Shown here: piece by piece, positions 25,763 through 34,459 of the stretch
Layout of the letters: the number at the start of each line of letters is the position of its first letter
Position numbering within the stretch: position 1 is the first letter of the stretch
From: PALSA-505 sp963762615
Lineage (GTDB): Bacteria > Actinomycetota > Actinomycetes > Streptosporangiales > Streptosporangiaceae
Reading direction: 5' to 3'
NCBI GenBank assembly: GCA_963762615.1
Contig: CAVXLG010000003.1
Location: 248,001 to 312,000 of the forward strand
Length of the DNA stretch: 64,000 bases
The notes under the pieces: model-generated
What the model was told of the DNA's origin: nothing
What the model saw: the letters and a program-made list of their open reading frames with translations, nothing else
The model's database searches: none
Translations under genes and position numbers: made by a program

Positions 25763-26833
25763 ATGGTCGTGGTGATGAGCCCGGAGGCCAGTCAGGAGGA
25801 CGTCGATTCGGTCGTCGACCTGGTCCGCGCGGCGGGCGGCGAGGCGTTCGTGAGCCGTGGCGTGTCTCGCACGATTGTCGGCCTGGTCGGCGACGTGGAG
25901 CAGTTCGGCACGCTGAACCTGCAGGGGATGCCCGGGGTTTCCGACGTGGTGCGGATCTCGGTGCCGTACAAGCTGGTCAGCAGGGAGCACCACCGGGACC
26001 GCTCGGTCATCAGCGTGCGCGGCGTGCCGATCGGCCCGGACACCCTGACCGTCATCGCCGGGCCGTGCGCGGTCGAGACGCCGGAGCAGACCCTGGAGGC
26101 GGCGCGGATGGCCCGGGCCGGCGGCGCGTCGCTGCTGCGCGGCGGCGCGTTCAAGCCGCGGACCTCGCCGTACGCGTTCCAGGGCCTGGGCGAGGACGGC
26201 CTCAAGATCCTGGCCGACGTGCGGTCCGAGACCGGCCTGCCGATCGTGACCGAGGTGATCGCCGCAGCCGATGTCGACCTGGTGAGCGAGTACGCCGACA
26301 TGCTCCAGGTCGGCACCAGGAACATGCAGAACTTCCCGCTCCTGCAGGCGGTCGGCGGCGCGGGCAGGCCGGTGATGCTCAAACGCGGGATGAACGCGAC
26401 CATCGAGGAGTGGCTGATGGCGGCGGAGTACATCGCGCAGCGCGGCAACCTCGACATCGTGCTGTGCGAGCGCGGCATCCGGACGTTCGAGACGGCCACC
26501 CGCAACACGCTCGACATCAGCGCGATCCCGGTCGCCCAGCGGCTGTCGCACCTGCCGGTCATCGTGGATCCGTCGCATTCGGGCGGCCGCCGGGACCTGG
26601 TACTGCCGCTGTCCCGGGCGGCGATCGCGGTCGGCGCCGACGGCATCATCATCGACGTGCATCCGCACCCGGAGACCGCGCTCTGCGACGGGGCGCAGGC
26701 GCTGGTCGCGGCGGACATGCGTGAGCTGGCCAGCGTCGCGGTGAATCTGCCGCCGCTGGTCGGCCGCACGCTGGCCCCGGCGCAGGAGGTCCCTCCCGAG
26801 CCCGCCGCTCCCACGGCCGCTTCGGTCGGCTAG
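25763..26833 (+). CDS. aroF: 3-deoxy-7-phosphoheptulonate (DAHP) synthase, type I-beta
   Basis: Condenses PEP and erythrose 4-phosphate, the first step of the shikimate pathway. It has 356 residues. An N-terminal ferredoxin-like regulatory domain (about 1-75, VVVMSPEASQEDVDSVVDLV) precedes the barrel with VIAGPCAVETPEQTLEAAR, LRGGAFKPRTSPYAFQG, GTRNMQNFPLLQAVG, MLKRGMNATIEEWLMAAEY and VIVDPSHSGGRR. This is the Thermotoga-like class, where the regulatory domain mediates feedback by aromatic amino acids. GAGGAGG precedes the ATG. Mycobacteria carry a different, type II synthase at the matching position near pknL. Confidence 0.95.
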   Translation: MVVVMSPEASQEDVDSVVDLVRAAGGEAFVSRGVSRTIVGLVGDVEQFGTLNLQGMPGVSDVVRISVPYKLVSREHHRDRSVISVRGVPIGPDTLTVIAGPCAVETPEQTLEAARMARAGGASLLRGGAFKPRTSPYAFQGLGEDGLKILADVRSETGLPIVTEVIAAADVDLVSEYADMLQVGTRNMQNFPLLQAVGGAGRPVMLKRGMNATIEEWLMAAEYIAQRGNLDIVLCERGIRTFETATRNTLDISAIPVAQRLSHLPVIVDPSHSGGRRDLVLPLSRAAIAVGADGIIIDVHPHPETALCDGAQALVAADMRELASVAVNLPPLVGRTLAPAQEVPPEPAAPTAASVG

Positions 26834-27034
26834 GCGTCCGGGCGGTACTGCGGATCGGCTAGACGCCGGGGCGGTACGCCCGGCCGATCGCGCGTCCGGG
26901 CGTGACCGCCAGCCGGCCAGACGTCCTGGCTGTACTCCCGGCCGGCCCGGCGTCCTGGCTGTACCCCTGGCCGATCGCGCGTCCGGGCGTGACCGCGGCC
27001 CGGCTAGACGTTGGGGCGGTACTCCTGGGCCGCG
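26828..27034. repeat. Tandem array filling the convergent aroF-thiI junction
   Basis: Seven units of about 25-33 bases start near 26828, 26857, 26890, 26915, 26944, 26977 and 27002. The consensus is near ggctagacgtcctggc followed by ggtactccyggcc. The first unit contains the aroF stop (TAG) and the last contains the thiI stop (CTA on the plus strand) plus its final codons. Units 2+3 and 5+6 form a higher-order pair. Confidence 0.8.
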
Positions 27035-28371
27035 GCGGCCAGTTCTTCGGCGAGATCGCCGGCGTCCAGCCTGCTCTCGATCCGGCGCAGGTCGTCGATC
27101 TTCGCCCGGGTTTCCACCCGGCGGGGCGTGAGCAGGGTGCAGCAGTCCTGGTCCGGGAGCTCGGAGATCGAGAGGGTGGCGATCCGGCGCGCCTCGGCCA
27201 TGATCTCGGTCTTGTCCCAGCCGATCAGCGGCCGCAGGATCGGCAGGCCGACCGCGTCGTCCAGCGCGGTGATGTTGGTCAGCGTCTGGCTGCTCACCTG
27301 GCCGAGCGAGTCGCCGGTGACCAGCGCGCCGCCGCCGAGCCTGCGGGCCAGGATCTCGCCGGCCCGCAGCATGAGCCGCCGCTGCGCGACGACCTGCAGC
27401 CTGCTCGCACCGGACGAGGCGAGCCGCTGCTGCGCCTTGCCGAACGCCACCACGTACAGCCGGGACCGCCCCTGGAACCGGTCCAGGCCGCGGACCAGGG
27501 CGTAGGCCTTGTACACCGACTCCGGGCCGGTCAGCGGCATGCCGGAGAAGTGCAGGAAGTCGCAGCGCAGGCCGCGCCGCATCATCCGGTAAGCCGCCAC
27601 CGGCGAGTCGATGCCACCCGACATGAGCACGAGCGCACGGCCGCTCATCCCCACCGGGAGGCCGCCCTGGCCGGGCAGGCCCTCGGTGAACACGAATACC
27701 TCGTGCTGGTCCACCTCGACGAATACGGTCGTGTCCGGGCTGCTCAGGTTGACCGGATAGCCGTGCGCCTGCTGCACCCGCGTCCCGATGTAAGCGGCGA
27801 GCTCAGACGACCGCATCGCGAAGCGCTTGTCCCGCCGCCGGGCGCGCACGGCGAACGACCCCGTCCGGCCCGCGGTCAGCTCCACCGCCGCGTCGGCGGC
27901 GGCGTCGGGCGTCTTGCCTACCCGCAGCGCGCGGCACACCCGGACGACGCCCGGGACGTCCCGCACCCGCCCGGCCAGCGCATCGGCCGCCGACTCCGGA
28001 TCGGCCGCCCCTTCCACCCGCAGCAGGATCACGCCCTCCCGCTGCCATAGCTGGGTGTCGAATTCCATGTCCCGGACGGCGCTGCGGATATTTACGTGCA
28101 GAAGCCGCTCGAACTGCTGCCGGTTCCGTCCCTTCAGCACGATCTCGCCGAGCTTGAGCAGCACGCACGGTTCCCGCCGGGCCGCCGGGTGGCCCGGCGC
28201 GGGCTGGGCGGGCGAGTGCCGGGGAGCCGAAGATCCTGCGGATGCGGACTGCGCGGAGGCGGGCTGCGCGGGCTGCAGAGCGGCTGCGTCCACCGACGGA
28301 ATCACGGGCACCTGCCCAGTCTGCCAGCATTCGGGCACGGACCTGGCCCGGTGCATCACCCGAAGGTGCAA
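27004..28371 (-). CDS. thiI: tRNA 4-thiouridine / thiazole sulfurtransferase, ThiI-like
   Basis: Uses ATP and sulfur to thiolate tRNA uridine 8, or feeds thiazole synthesis. The core begins EPCVLLKLGEIVLKGRNRQQ (NFLD/THUMP region) and has the PP-loop ALVLMSGGIDSPVAAYRMM and LPDQDCCTLLTPRRVETRA. There is no rhodanese domain, as usual in actinobacteria. The frame opens at 28371, but the first roughly 65 residues are Ala/Pro/Gln-rich and poorly conserved; GTG codons at 28311, 28305 or 28293 are better starts. Its last codons are copied in the array at 26828-27034. Confidence 0.88.
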   Translation of the reverse strand: MHLRVMHRARSVPECWQTGQVPVIPSVDAAALQPAQPASAQSASAGSSAPRHSPAQPAPGHPAARREPCVLLKLGEIVLKGRNRQQFERLLHVNIRSAVRDMEFDTQLWQREGVILLRVEGAADPESAADALAGRVRDVPGVVRVCRALRVGKTPDAAADAAVELTAGRTGSFAVRARRRDKRFAMRSSELAAYIGTRVQQAHGYPVNLSSPDTTVFVEVDQHEVFVFTEGLPGQGGLPVGMSGRALVLMSGGIDSPVAAYRMMRRGLRCDFLHFSGMPLTGPESVYKAYALVRGLDRFQGRSRLYVVAFGKAQQRLASSGASRLQVVAQRRLMLRAGEILARRLGGGALVTGDSLGQVSSQTLTNITALDDAVGLPILRPLIGWDKTEIMAEARRIATLSISELPDQDCCTLLTPRRVETRAKIDDLRRIESRLDAGDLAEELAAAAQEYRPNV

Positions 28372-28410
28372 ACTCTATACAACGGCCTCGCCACTAGGCA
28401 GGAGCGCGTG

Positions 28411-29547
28411 ATGTTCGAGAGGTTTACCGACCAGGCCCGGCGGGTGGTGGTGGTAGCCCAGGAGGAGTCGAGGAAACTCGGCCATAACTACATCGGCACC
28501 GAGCACATCCTGCTCGGCATCCTCGGCAGCGGCAACAGCGTGGCGGTCAGCGCGCTCGAATCCCTCGGGATCAGCCAGCAGGCCGCCCGGCAGCAGGTCG
28601 AGGAGATCACCGGACGCGGCACGCACCAGGTAGCCGGGCACATCCCGTTCACCCCGCGCGCCAAGAAGGTGCTTGAGCTCTCGCTGCGCGAGGCCATTCA
28701 GCTCGGCCACAACTACATCGGCACCGAGCACATCCTGCTAGGCCTGATCCGCGAGGGAGAGGGGGTGGCCGCTCAAGTGCTGACCCAGCTGGGTGCGGAC
28801 CTGAACCGGGTCCGCCAGCAGGTGGTCCAGCTGCTGCGGGGCTACCAGGGCGAAGCCGGCCCGGAAGTCAGCGGGCCGTTCCGCCGCGCCGAATCCCAGC
28901 CGGGCGGCCTGGACGTCATCAGCGTCCGGCTCGACGCCATCGCGGGCCAGCTGGCCGCGATCGCCGGCAAGCTCGGCATCGGCCGGGAGTCAGGGCCGGG
29001 GCCTGAGCCCGAGGCCCTGCGCCGCGTCGATGAGCGGATCGCCGAGGTCAGCAGGGAGAAAGAGGCGGCGATCGACGTCCAGAACTTCGAGCGGGCCGCG
29101 GCACTGCGCAACGAGGAACGGGACCTGCTGTCGCAGCGGGACGCCGAGCACCGGCGGTGGACGGCCGCGGCGGAGCAGCGTCGATCCGCCATGGCCGCCG
29201 ACCGGGAACTGGACCGGCTGCGACGGGTGATCGGCAACCTGCGGGCGCAGCTGCGCAGGCACGGCATCGAGCCCGACCCGGAGGACGCGGGCGAGGCCGG
29301 TCCCGCGGGCGAGGCCGGTCCCGCGGGCGGGGCCGCCCGGGGAGGCGAGGCCGGTACCGCGGGCGGGGCCGCCCGGGGAGGCGAGGCCAGTACCGCGGGC
29401 GAGGCCGCCCGGGGAGGCGAGGCCAGTACCGCGGGCGAGGCCGGTCCCACGGGCGAGGCTGGTCCCGGCGAGGCCGGTCCCGGCGAGGCCGCCCGGGGAG
29501 GCGAGGCCGATCCGCCGGCCGGCGCGGGGAACGCCGCCGGCTCGTAG
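28411..29547 (+). CDS. Stand-alone ClpC N-domain protein with UVR motif (ClpC2-like), no ATPase domain
   Basis: The protein has 378 residues. Residues 1-145 are a ClpC/ClpA double repeat: FERFTDQARRVVVVAQEES, HNYIGTEHILLGILG, and again HNYIGTEHILLGLIREGEG. A UVR-like motif follows at about 205-240 (KEAAIDVQNFERAAALRNEE), then a charged helix and an 85-residue repeat tail rich in GEAGPAG and ARGGEA. No Walker motifs exist. ClpC2 proteins in mycobacteria bind ClpC-targeting cyclic peptides as decoys, and UVR motifs contact Clp partners, so an adaptor or decoy role is plausible. AGGAG lies 6 bases before the ATG. Confidence 0.88.
   Translation: MFERFTDQARRVVVVAQEESRKLGHNYIGTEHILLGILGSGNSVAVSALESLGISQQAARQQVEEITGRGTHQVAGHIPFTPRAKKVLELSLREAIQLGHNYIGTEHILLGLIREGEGVAAQVLTQLGADLNRVRQQVVQLLRGYQGEAGPEVSGPFRRAESQPGGLDVISVRLDAIAGQLAAIAGKLGIGRESGPGPEPEALRRVDERIAEVSREKEAAIDVQNFERAAALRNEERDLLSQRDAEHRRWTAAAEQRRSAMAADRELDRLRRVIGNLRAQLRRHGIEPDPEDAGEAGPAGEAGPAGGAARGGEAGTAGGAARGGEASTAGEAARGGEASTAGEAGPTGEAGPGEAGPGEAARGGEADPPAGAGNAAGS
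29281..29520. repeat. Tandem repeats encoding the Gly/Glu/Ala tail of the ClpC2-like protein
   Basis: Repeats of gcgggcgaggccggtccc and gcccggggaggcgaggcc encode GEAGPA and ARGGEA units up to the stop codon, at the junction with the convergent methyltransferase gene. All copies are in frame. Confidence 0.8.
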
Positions 29548-29593
29548 CCGGCGAGATGCCCCTGCCTGCCGACGGAACTCCGGCCGATCAGGG

Positions 29594-30379
29594 TCAGCCG
29601 CCGCGGACGGCGCACAGCAGGCGGTTCTCGCCCCGCTGCCAGAGCGTCCCGGCCTCAGTGAACCCGGCCGCGCGCAGCGCGTCGAGGTGGGTGCCCAGCA
29701 GCCGGGAGGCCCAGCCGTGATGATCGGCATGGTCGCGCCACGCCTCGCGCTCGGCTACCTCGCCGGCCAGGGCCGGCTCGGCGGCGATCGCCTCCCACCA
29801 GCCTGACCAGCTTTCGGGGTGGCCGTTCGGGAACCGCCGTCTGTCTTCGCGCCGGAGCAGGGCCTCGTCCAGCCGGGCCAGAACGGGCGAGGCAGCGTCG
29901 TCGATCCTGAGATGGTCGCCGTTGAGCAGCAGCCCGCCGGGCCGGAGGATCCGGGCCAGCTCGGCGTACATCGCCGAGAGAGCCTCGGGACTCAGCCAGT
30001 GCAGCGCGGTCGTGCTCACCGCGGCGTCCGCCGGGCGGTCCAGGTTCAGCTGGCCGGACCAGCCGGGATGGCGCAGGTCCGCGGCGGCGAACCGCAGGCC
30101 GGCCCGGTCGCCGTAGGCCGTCCGGGCGAGCGCGAGCAGCACGGGGTCGGCGTTAACGGCGACGACGGCAGCCGCCGGAATCCGGTCCAGCAGCCGGACC
30201 GAGAGCGAGCCGGGACCGGCGCCCAGGTCGATGACCAGCGGGTCGGACCGCCCGGTTCCCTCTTCCACCGCGTCGATCAGGGCGGTGAACCGTTCTTCCC
30301 GGTCCGGCAGGCTGTCCTCCTGCTGGAGGTCCCAGCGGCGGATCCACTCCCGGGCCGCGTCACGATCGAGCTCCGGCAT
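29594..30379 (-). CDS. SAM-dependent class I methyltransferase
   Basis: The protein has 261 residues from the ATG at 30379 (GGAG upstream). Motif I is LVIDLGAGPGSLSVRLLDR, then VVAVNADPVLLALAR, and the post-motif segments are STTALHWLSPEALSAMYAE and ILRPGGLLLNGDHLRIDD. This matches small-molecule methyltransferases of the methyltransferase type 11/12 group. The substrate is unknown and the neighbours give no pathway. Confidence 0.85.
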   Translation of the reverse strand: MPELDRDAAREWIRRWDLQQEDSLPDREERFTALIDAVEEGTGRSDPLVIDLGAGPGSLSVRLLDRIPAAAVVAVNADPVLLALARTAYGDRAGLRFAAADLRHPGWSGQLNLDRPADAAVSTTALHWLSPEALSAMYAELARILRPGGLLLNGDHLRIDDAASPVLARLDEALLRREDRRRFPNGHPESWSGWWEAIAAEPALAGEVAEREAWRDHADHHGWASRLLGTHLDALRAAGFTEAGTLWQRGENRLLCAVRGG

Positions 30380-30451
30380 GCTGCGACTCCTTGTCACTGG
30401 CTATTATTATTTCAGCAGTTACAAACTAGACTCGAGGATGTAACCGGTCAA

Positions 30452-31021
30452 GTGAGATTCAGCAGTCACCTGGATACGATCGTGATGGTCGCGGTGGGGC
30501 TGGTCAACGCGCTTACCCGCGGCGACGCACGCGGCCGTCCCTACCTGCCGCCGGGCGACGATGACCTTCCCGCCGCGGTCACCGCCGTGCTGCGCGCGGC
30601 CGGGCCCCGCTACGGCGAGGTGCCCGCCGGGGACGCCGCGGAGTTGCGGGCCGCGGCGGCCGAGTTCCGCGCCGTCTTCGAGGCGGTCGCCCGCGACGAC
30701 GTGGACGCGGCGGCGCGGCAGGTGAACAAGCTGCTCACCTGGACCGGGGCGCGCCCGGCGCTCGACCGGCACGACGGCGAAGAGTGGCACCTGCATTTCC
30801 ACGGCGCGCAGGACGGGCTGGCGAACGGATGGACGGCCGGCTGCGCCACCGGGCTGGCCATCGTGCTCGGCACCGAGGACCGCGGCAGGCTCGGCGTCTG
30901 TACCGCCCCGCGCTGCGACCGGGTGTACGTGGACGCCTCGCGCAACGGGACCCGGAGGTTCTGCTCCACGACGTGCCAGAACCGGGTCAAGACTGCCGCG
31001 TTCCGGTCCCGGCGGGGCTGA
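30452..31021 (+). CDS. CGNR zinc-finger / ABATE-domain regulator
   Basis: The protein has 189 residues from the GTG at 30452. The N-terminal ABATE-like region (VNALTRGDARGRPYLPPG) precedes a C-terminal zinc finger: CTAPRCDRVYVDASRNGTRR, then FCSTTCQNRVKTAAFRSR. Family members are putative transcription factors with four zinc-binding cysteines; here the name-giving CGNR reads CQNR. The intergenic stretch before it is AT-rich by local standards. Targets are unknown. Confidence 0.87.
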   Translation: MRFSSHLDTIVMVAVGLVNALTRGDARGRPYLPPGDDDLPAAVTAVLRAAGPRYGEVPAGDAAELRAAAAEFRAVFEAVARDDVDAAARQVNKLLTWTGARPALDRHDGEEWHLHFHGAQDGLANGWTAGCATGLAIVLGTEDRGRLGVCTAPRCDRVYVDASRNGTRRFCSTTCQNRVKTAAFRSRRG

Positions 31022-31076
31022 CCGGACGCCGTTCACCTGGCTTGCGCCCGGGCCATCCATCGGATTCGATCGGTGC

Positions 31077-31547
31077 ATGGCCGAACCCATCATCGTGCCC
31101 GAGACAACGGCTCCCCTGCCCGGCGACTTCGCCGTCACGGTGCGAGTGCGATCCGAGCAGACCAACGGCGTCATGGCCGCCATCGAGGAAACCCTCCAGC
31201 CCAGGGCTTTCGTCCCGCCGCACGTGCACCTGAACGACGTCTGGGTCTACGTGCTGTCCGGCGAGATCGGTGTCCTGGTCGGCGAGGAGGTCCGCACGGC
31301 GCACCGGGGTGAGTGGGCCCTCAAGCCGCGCGACGTGCAGCACGCGATGTGGAACCCGGCCGACCGGCCGGCCCGGATCATGGAGGTACTCACGCCGGGC
31401 GGCACGGAACAGTGGTTCGAGGAGATCGCCGCGCTCGACGACGACGACATCGACGGGTTCGACCAGGCGTGCGCGCGGCACGGCATCACGTTCTTCCCGC
31501 AGAGCCAGTGGATCACTGAACTGCGCAGGCGTTTCGCGCTCAGCTAG
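31077..31547 (+). CDS. Cupin-domain protein
   Basis: The protein has 156 residues and a single cupin barrel. Motif 1 appears as FVPPHVHLNDVWVYVLSGEIGVLVG, with metal-ligand-type histidines in PHVHLND, and motif 2 as LKPRDVQHAMWNPADRPARI. Single-domain cupins include dioxygenases, isomerases and sensors, so no reaction can be given. A short acidic stretch DDDDIDGFD follows. It stands alone between the CGNR gene and the MMPL promoter. Confidence 0.82.
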   Translation: MAEPIIVPETTAPLPGDFAVTVRVRSEQTNGVMAAIEETLQPRAFVPPHVHLNDVWVYVLSGEIGVLVGEEVRTAHRGEWALKPRDVQHAMWNPADRPARIMEVLTPGGTEQWFEEIAALDDDDIDGFDQACARHGITFFPQSQWITELRRRFALS

Positions 31548-31797
31548 CGTCCCGCGGCGACCGGGGAAGCAATCATCAGGCCGGTCTTCGAGCCCCGGTG
31601 GCCAGCGGCCGGCCGGCGAGCCGGCCACGCGCGGACCGTCCGGGGGCCGGAGCCGGCGATCGCCTCGAGCCGCCCGCCGTGCGTTCCGCGCCCGGGCCCG
31701 GGCTTCCTGCGCGATACCTGCCTGTTTACGAGTTACCCGATTGATAGTCCGCTTTGCGGCGCCAGCGCTGTGCGCGTGTGGTTGACTGCTTAGCCAA

Positions 31798-31817
31798 GAC
31801 TGACGCGCTCGTCAGTC
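31798..31817. promoter_or_regulatory. Perfect palindromic operator upstream of the MMPL gene
   Basis: GACTGACG-CGCT-CGTCAGTC is a perfect 8-bp inverted repeat around a 4-base centre, 35 bases before the MMPL start, with TTGACT 10 bases upstream. It has the look of a TetR-family operator, but no TetR gene is in the window. The rest of 31548-31797 shows no gene. Confidence 0.55.
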
Positions 31818-31852
31818 GGCTGTCGAGACGTCTGTTCCCGGAGAGCTGGTTG

Positions 31853-34264
31853 ATGAGATCGCTGTTCGCCGTCCTCGGACGTCTTTCCATCCGGTACCGC
31901 TGGCTCGTGATCGCCGTCTGGGTGACGGGCGCCGTGGCCGCGGTGCTGTTCCTGCCGTCGCTCGCCGCCGCGGTGAACAACGACAACACCCAGTTCCTCC
32001 CGGCCAGCGCGTCGAGCAACATCGCCTCGCGGCTGGCCGCGCCCTTCTACGGCGCATCCAATAACGACGACGCCTTCGTGGTCGCGGCCACCGGCAACCA
32101 CCGGCCGTTGAGCCCGGCGGACCGGGCCGCCATCGTCCGGCTGACGGCGCTCGCGGCACGGCTGCCGCACGCGCGTGCCGCGCGGATCGACGAGTTCTCC
32201 GGCGACGGCCAGGCGGCCCAGATCGTGATCCGGGCTTCGCTCTCACAGGCGACCAACCGGCCCGACGTCAACTTCGTCCGCTCGCTGCGGGCGCTGTTCC
32301 CCGAGGCCGGCCCGCCGCCCGGCCTCGTGCTGCACACGGCCGGCAACCTGGCCATCACCGCCGACCAGGCCAACCAGGCCAGCGGGCTCGGTTCCCGGGC
32401 CATGTACCTGTCGATCCTGCTCATCATCGTGGTCCTGCTCGCCGTGTTCCGCTCACCGCTGGCCACGGTCGCGACGCTGCTGCCCGCCGTCGTCGTGCTG
32501 TTCGCCGCCGAGTCCGTGGTGGCGGAGGTGGCGAGCCTGGGAATCGGCGTCTCGAGCATCACCCAGCTGCTGCTCATCGTGCTGGTGCTCGGCGCGGGAA
32601 CCGACTACGGGCTCTTCCTCGTGTTCCGGGTGCGCGAGGAACGCAGGCGCGGGCTCAGCCACCACGAGGCCATCGAACGCGGCGTCGAGCGGGTGGGCGA
32701 GTCGATCATCTTCTCCGCCGCGACGGTGATCGCCGCGCTGCTCAGCCTGCTGCTCGCGACGTTCGGCGTCTACCACGGCCTGGCCATCCCGCTCGCCATC
32801 GGGATCGCGCTGATGGTGCTGGCCGGGGTCACGCTCGTCCCGGCGGTCCTGGCCGTCTTCGGCCGGGCGCTGTTCTGGCCTGCCCAGCCGACGGCGGGCC
32901 AGCGCGCCAGCGGTGCCTGGGGGCGGCTGGCCGGCCGGGTGGCCCGCCGTCCGCTGATCGCGCTGCTGATCGGCACGGTGGGGCTGTCGGTGCTGGCCGG
33001 GTTCTCGCTGGCCGACCGGGCCACCAACTTCGGCGGCGGGATCTCGGCTCCGCCGGGCAGCGACTCGGCGAAGGGCCAGGCGCTGCTCGTCGAGCACTTC
33101 TCGCTCGCGAGCAGCAACCCGATCAACCTGGTGCTGCGGTTCGACCAGCCGGTGTGGTCGCACCCCGAGGCGCTCGGCGCGGCGGGGGCGTCGCTGCAAC
33201 GCCGTTCGGAATTCTCCAGCCTGATCGCGCCGCTGGACCCGAACGGTACCCGGATCGCCCCGGCCGAGCTCACCCGGCTGCACCGGATCCTCGGGCCGCC
33301 GGGAGCGGTGCCCGCCGCCCAGCCGGCGCACGGCCCGGCGGCCGCCCTGCCGCCCGCCCTCTACCAGGCTTACCGGGCGGCCGCGCAGGTCATCGCGCCT
33401 GACGGCCGCACCGTGCAGTTCCTGGCGAGCCTGCGGGCCGGCAGCCCCGACTCCAACGCCGCCATCTCCGCGGTCCCGGCGATACGATCCGCGCTCGCCG
33501 TGGCGGCGGCGCGGGTCCATGCCGCAGCCGAGGGAGTGGCCGGCGACTCGCCCTCGCTCTATGATGTGCGGTCGGCCTCGCGCGGCGATCTCATGCGCCT
33601 GGTCCCGGTCGCGGTCCTGGTCATCGGGCTGCTGCTCGCGCTCCTGCTGCGCAGCGCGATCGCGCCGCTCTACCTCGTGGTCAGCGTCGCCTTGTCCTAC
33701 CTGGCCTCGCTCGGCATCTCGGTGATCGTGTTCGAGGAACTCGGCGGCAGTTACGGGCTCAGCTTCATCCTGCCCTTCCTCATGTTCATCTTCCTGCTCG
33801 CGCTGGGCGAGGACTACAACATCCTGGTCATGTCGCGGATCCGGGAGGAGGCGCACCACCTCCCGCTGCGCGACGCCGTGGTGCGCGCGATCGAGGTCAC
33901 CGGCACGACGATCACCTCGGCGGGGATGGTCCTCGGCGGGACCTTCCTGGTCTTCGCCATCGCCGGGGCGACCGGCGCCGACGGAGCGCAGATCCGCGAG
34001 ATCGGCCTCGGCCTCACCATCGGGGTCGCGCTCGACACGTTCGTGGTCCGCACGCTCATCGTCCCGTCGGTCGTCATCCTGCTCGGACGCTGGAATTGGT
34101 GGCCCGCCTCGCTGCATCACCGGCACGTTGCCCTTCAGGCGCGCAGGCACAAGCTCCCGGCCGAGCGGATCGAGCTGGCCGGCGAGCGGATCGTCCTGGC
34201 CGGCGAGCGGATCGAGCTGGCCGGCGAACGGATCGAGCTGGCCGGCGAGTCACCGGGCGGGTAA
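31853..34264 (+). CDS. MMPL-family (RND) membrane transporter
   Basis: The protein has 803 residues and two halves, each with a membrane helix, a large extracytoplasmic loop and five clustered helices. SIRYRWLVIAVWVTGAVAAV is the first helix. The conserved transmembrane proton-relay motifs are GAGTDYGLFLVFRVREE and ALGEDYNILVMSRIREE. MMPL proteins export lipids, cell-envelope precursors or drugs using the proton gradient. I chose the ATG at 31853 by GGAG upstream and the first helix. The cytoplasmic tail ends in four ERIELAG repeats. Probably controlled by the palindrome upstream. Confidence 0.92.
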   Translation: MRSLFAVLGRLSIRYRWLVIAVWVTGAVAAVLFLPSLAAAVNNDNTQFLPASASSNIASRLAAPFYGASNNDDAFVVAATGNHRPLSPADRAAIVRLTALAARLPHARAARIDEFSGDGQAAQIVIRASLSQATNRPDVNFVRSLRALFPEAGPPPGLVLHTAGNLAITADQANQASGLGSRAMYLSILLIIVVLLAVFRSPLATVATLLPAVVVLFAAESVVAEVASLGIGVSSITQLLLIVLVLGAGTDYGLFLVFRVREERRRGLSHHEAIERGVERVGESIIFSAATVIAALLSLLLATFGVYHGLAIPLAIGIALMVLAGVTLVPAVLAVFGRALFWPAQPTAGQRASGAWGRLAGRVARRPLIALLIGTVGLSVLAGFSLADRATNFGGGISAPPGSDSAKGQALLVEHFSLASSNPINLVLRFDQPVWSHPEALGAAGASLQRRSEFSSLIAPLDPNGTRIAPAELTRLHRILGPPGAVPAAQPAHGPAAALPPALYQAYRAAAQVIAPDGRTVQFLASLRAGSPDSNAAISAVPAIRSALAVAAARVHAAAEGVAGDSPSLYDVRSASRGDLMRLVPVAVLVIGLLLALLLRSAIAPLYLVVSVALSYLASLGISVIVFEELGGSYGLSFILPFLMFIFLLALGEDYNILVMSRIREEAHHLPLRDAVVRAIEVTGTTITSAGMVLGGTFLVFAIAGATGADGAQIREIGLGLTIGVALDTFVVRTLIVPSVVILLGRWNWWPASLHHRHVALQARRHKLPAERIELAGERIVLAGERIELAGERIELAGESPGG
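34163..34246. repeat. Four 21-bp tandem repeats at the end of the MMPL gene
   Basis: Units of gagcggatcgagctggccgg plus c begin at 34163, 34184, 34205 and 34226, with one unit differing at three bases. They encode ERIELAG x4 followed by a partial unit and the stop. Confidence 0.9.
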
Positions 34265-34459
34265 CCGGCGATCGCGCAGGCCGCGGATGTGCCGCTGCCC
34301 GGGGTGCGGGCGCCACCTGGGCGCACCCGCCGGGCTTAACCGGGCACGACGCGGGCCGCGGCGGTCGTGCCGCTACTGACTTCCCGGCCGGCGGTGGTTC
34401 GCGCGCCGGTCAGGGTGCCGGGCGGCCGGCCGCGGCCGCGCGGCAGCGATGATGGCGGG

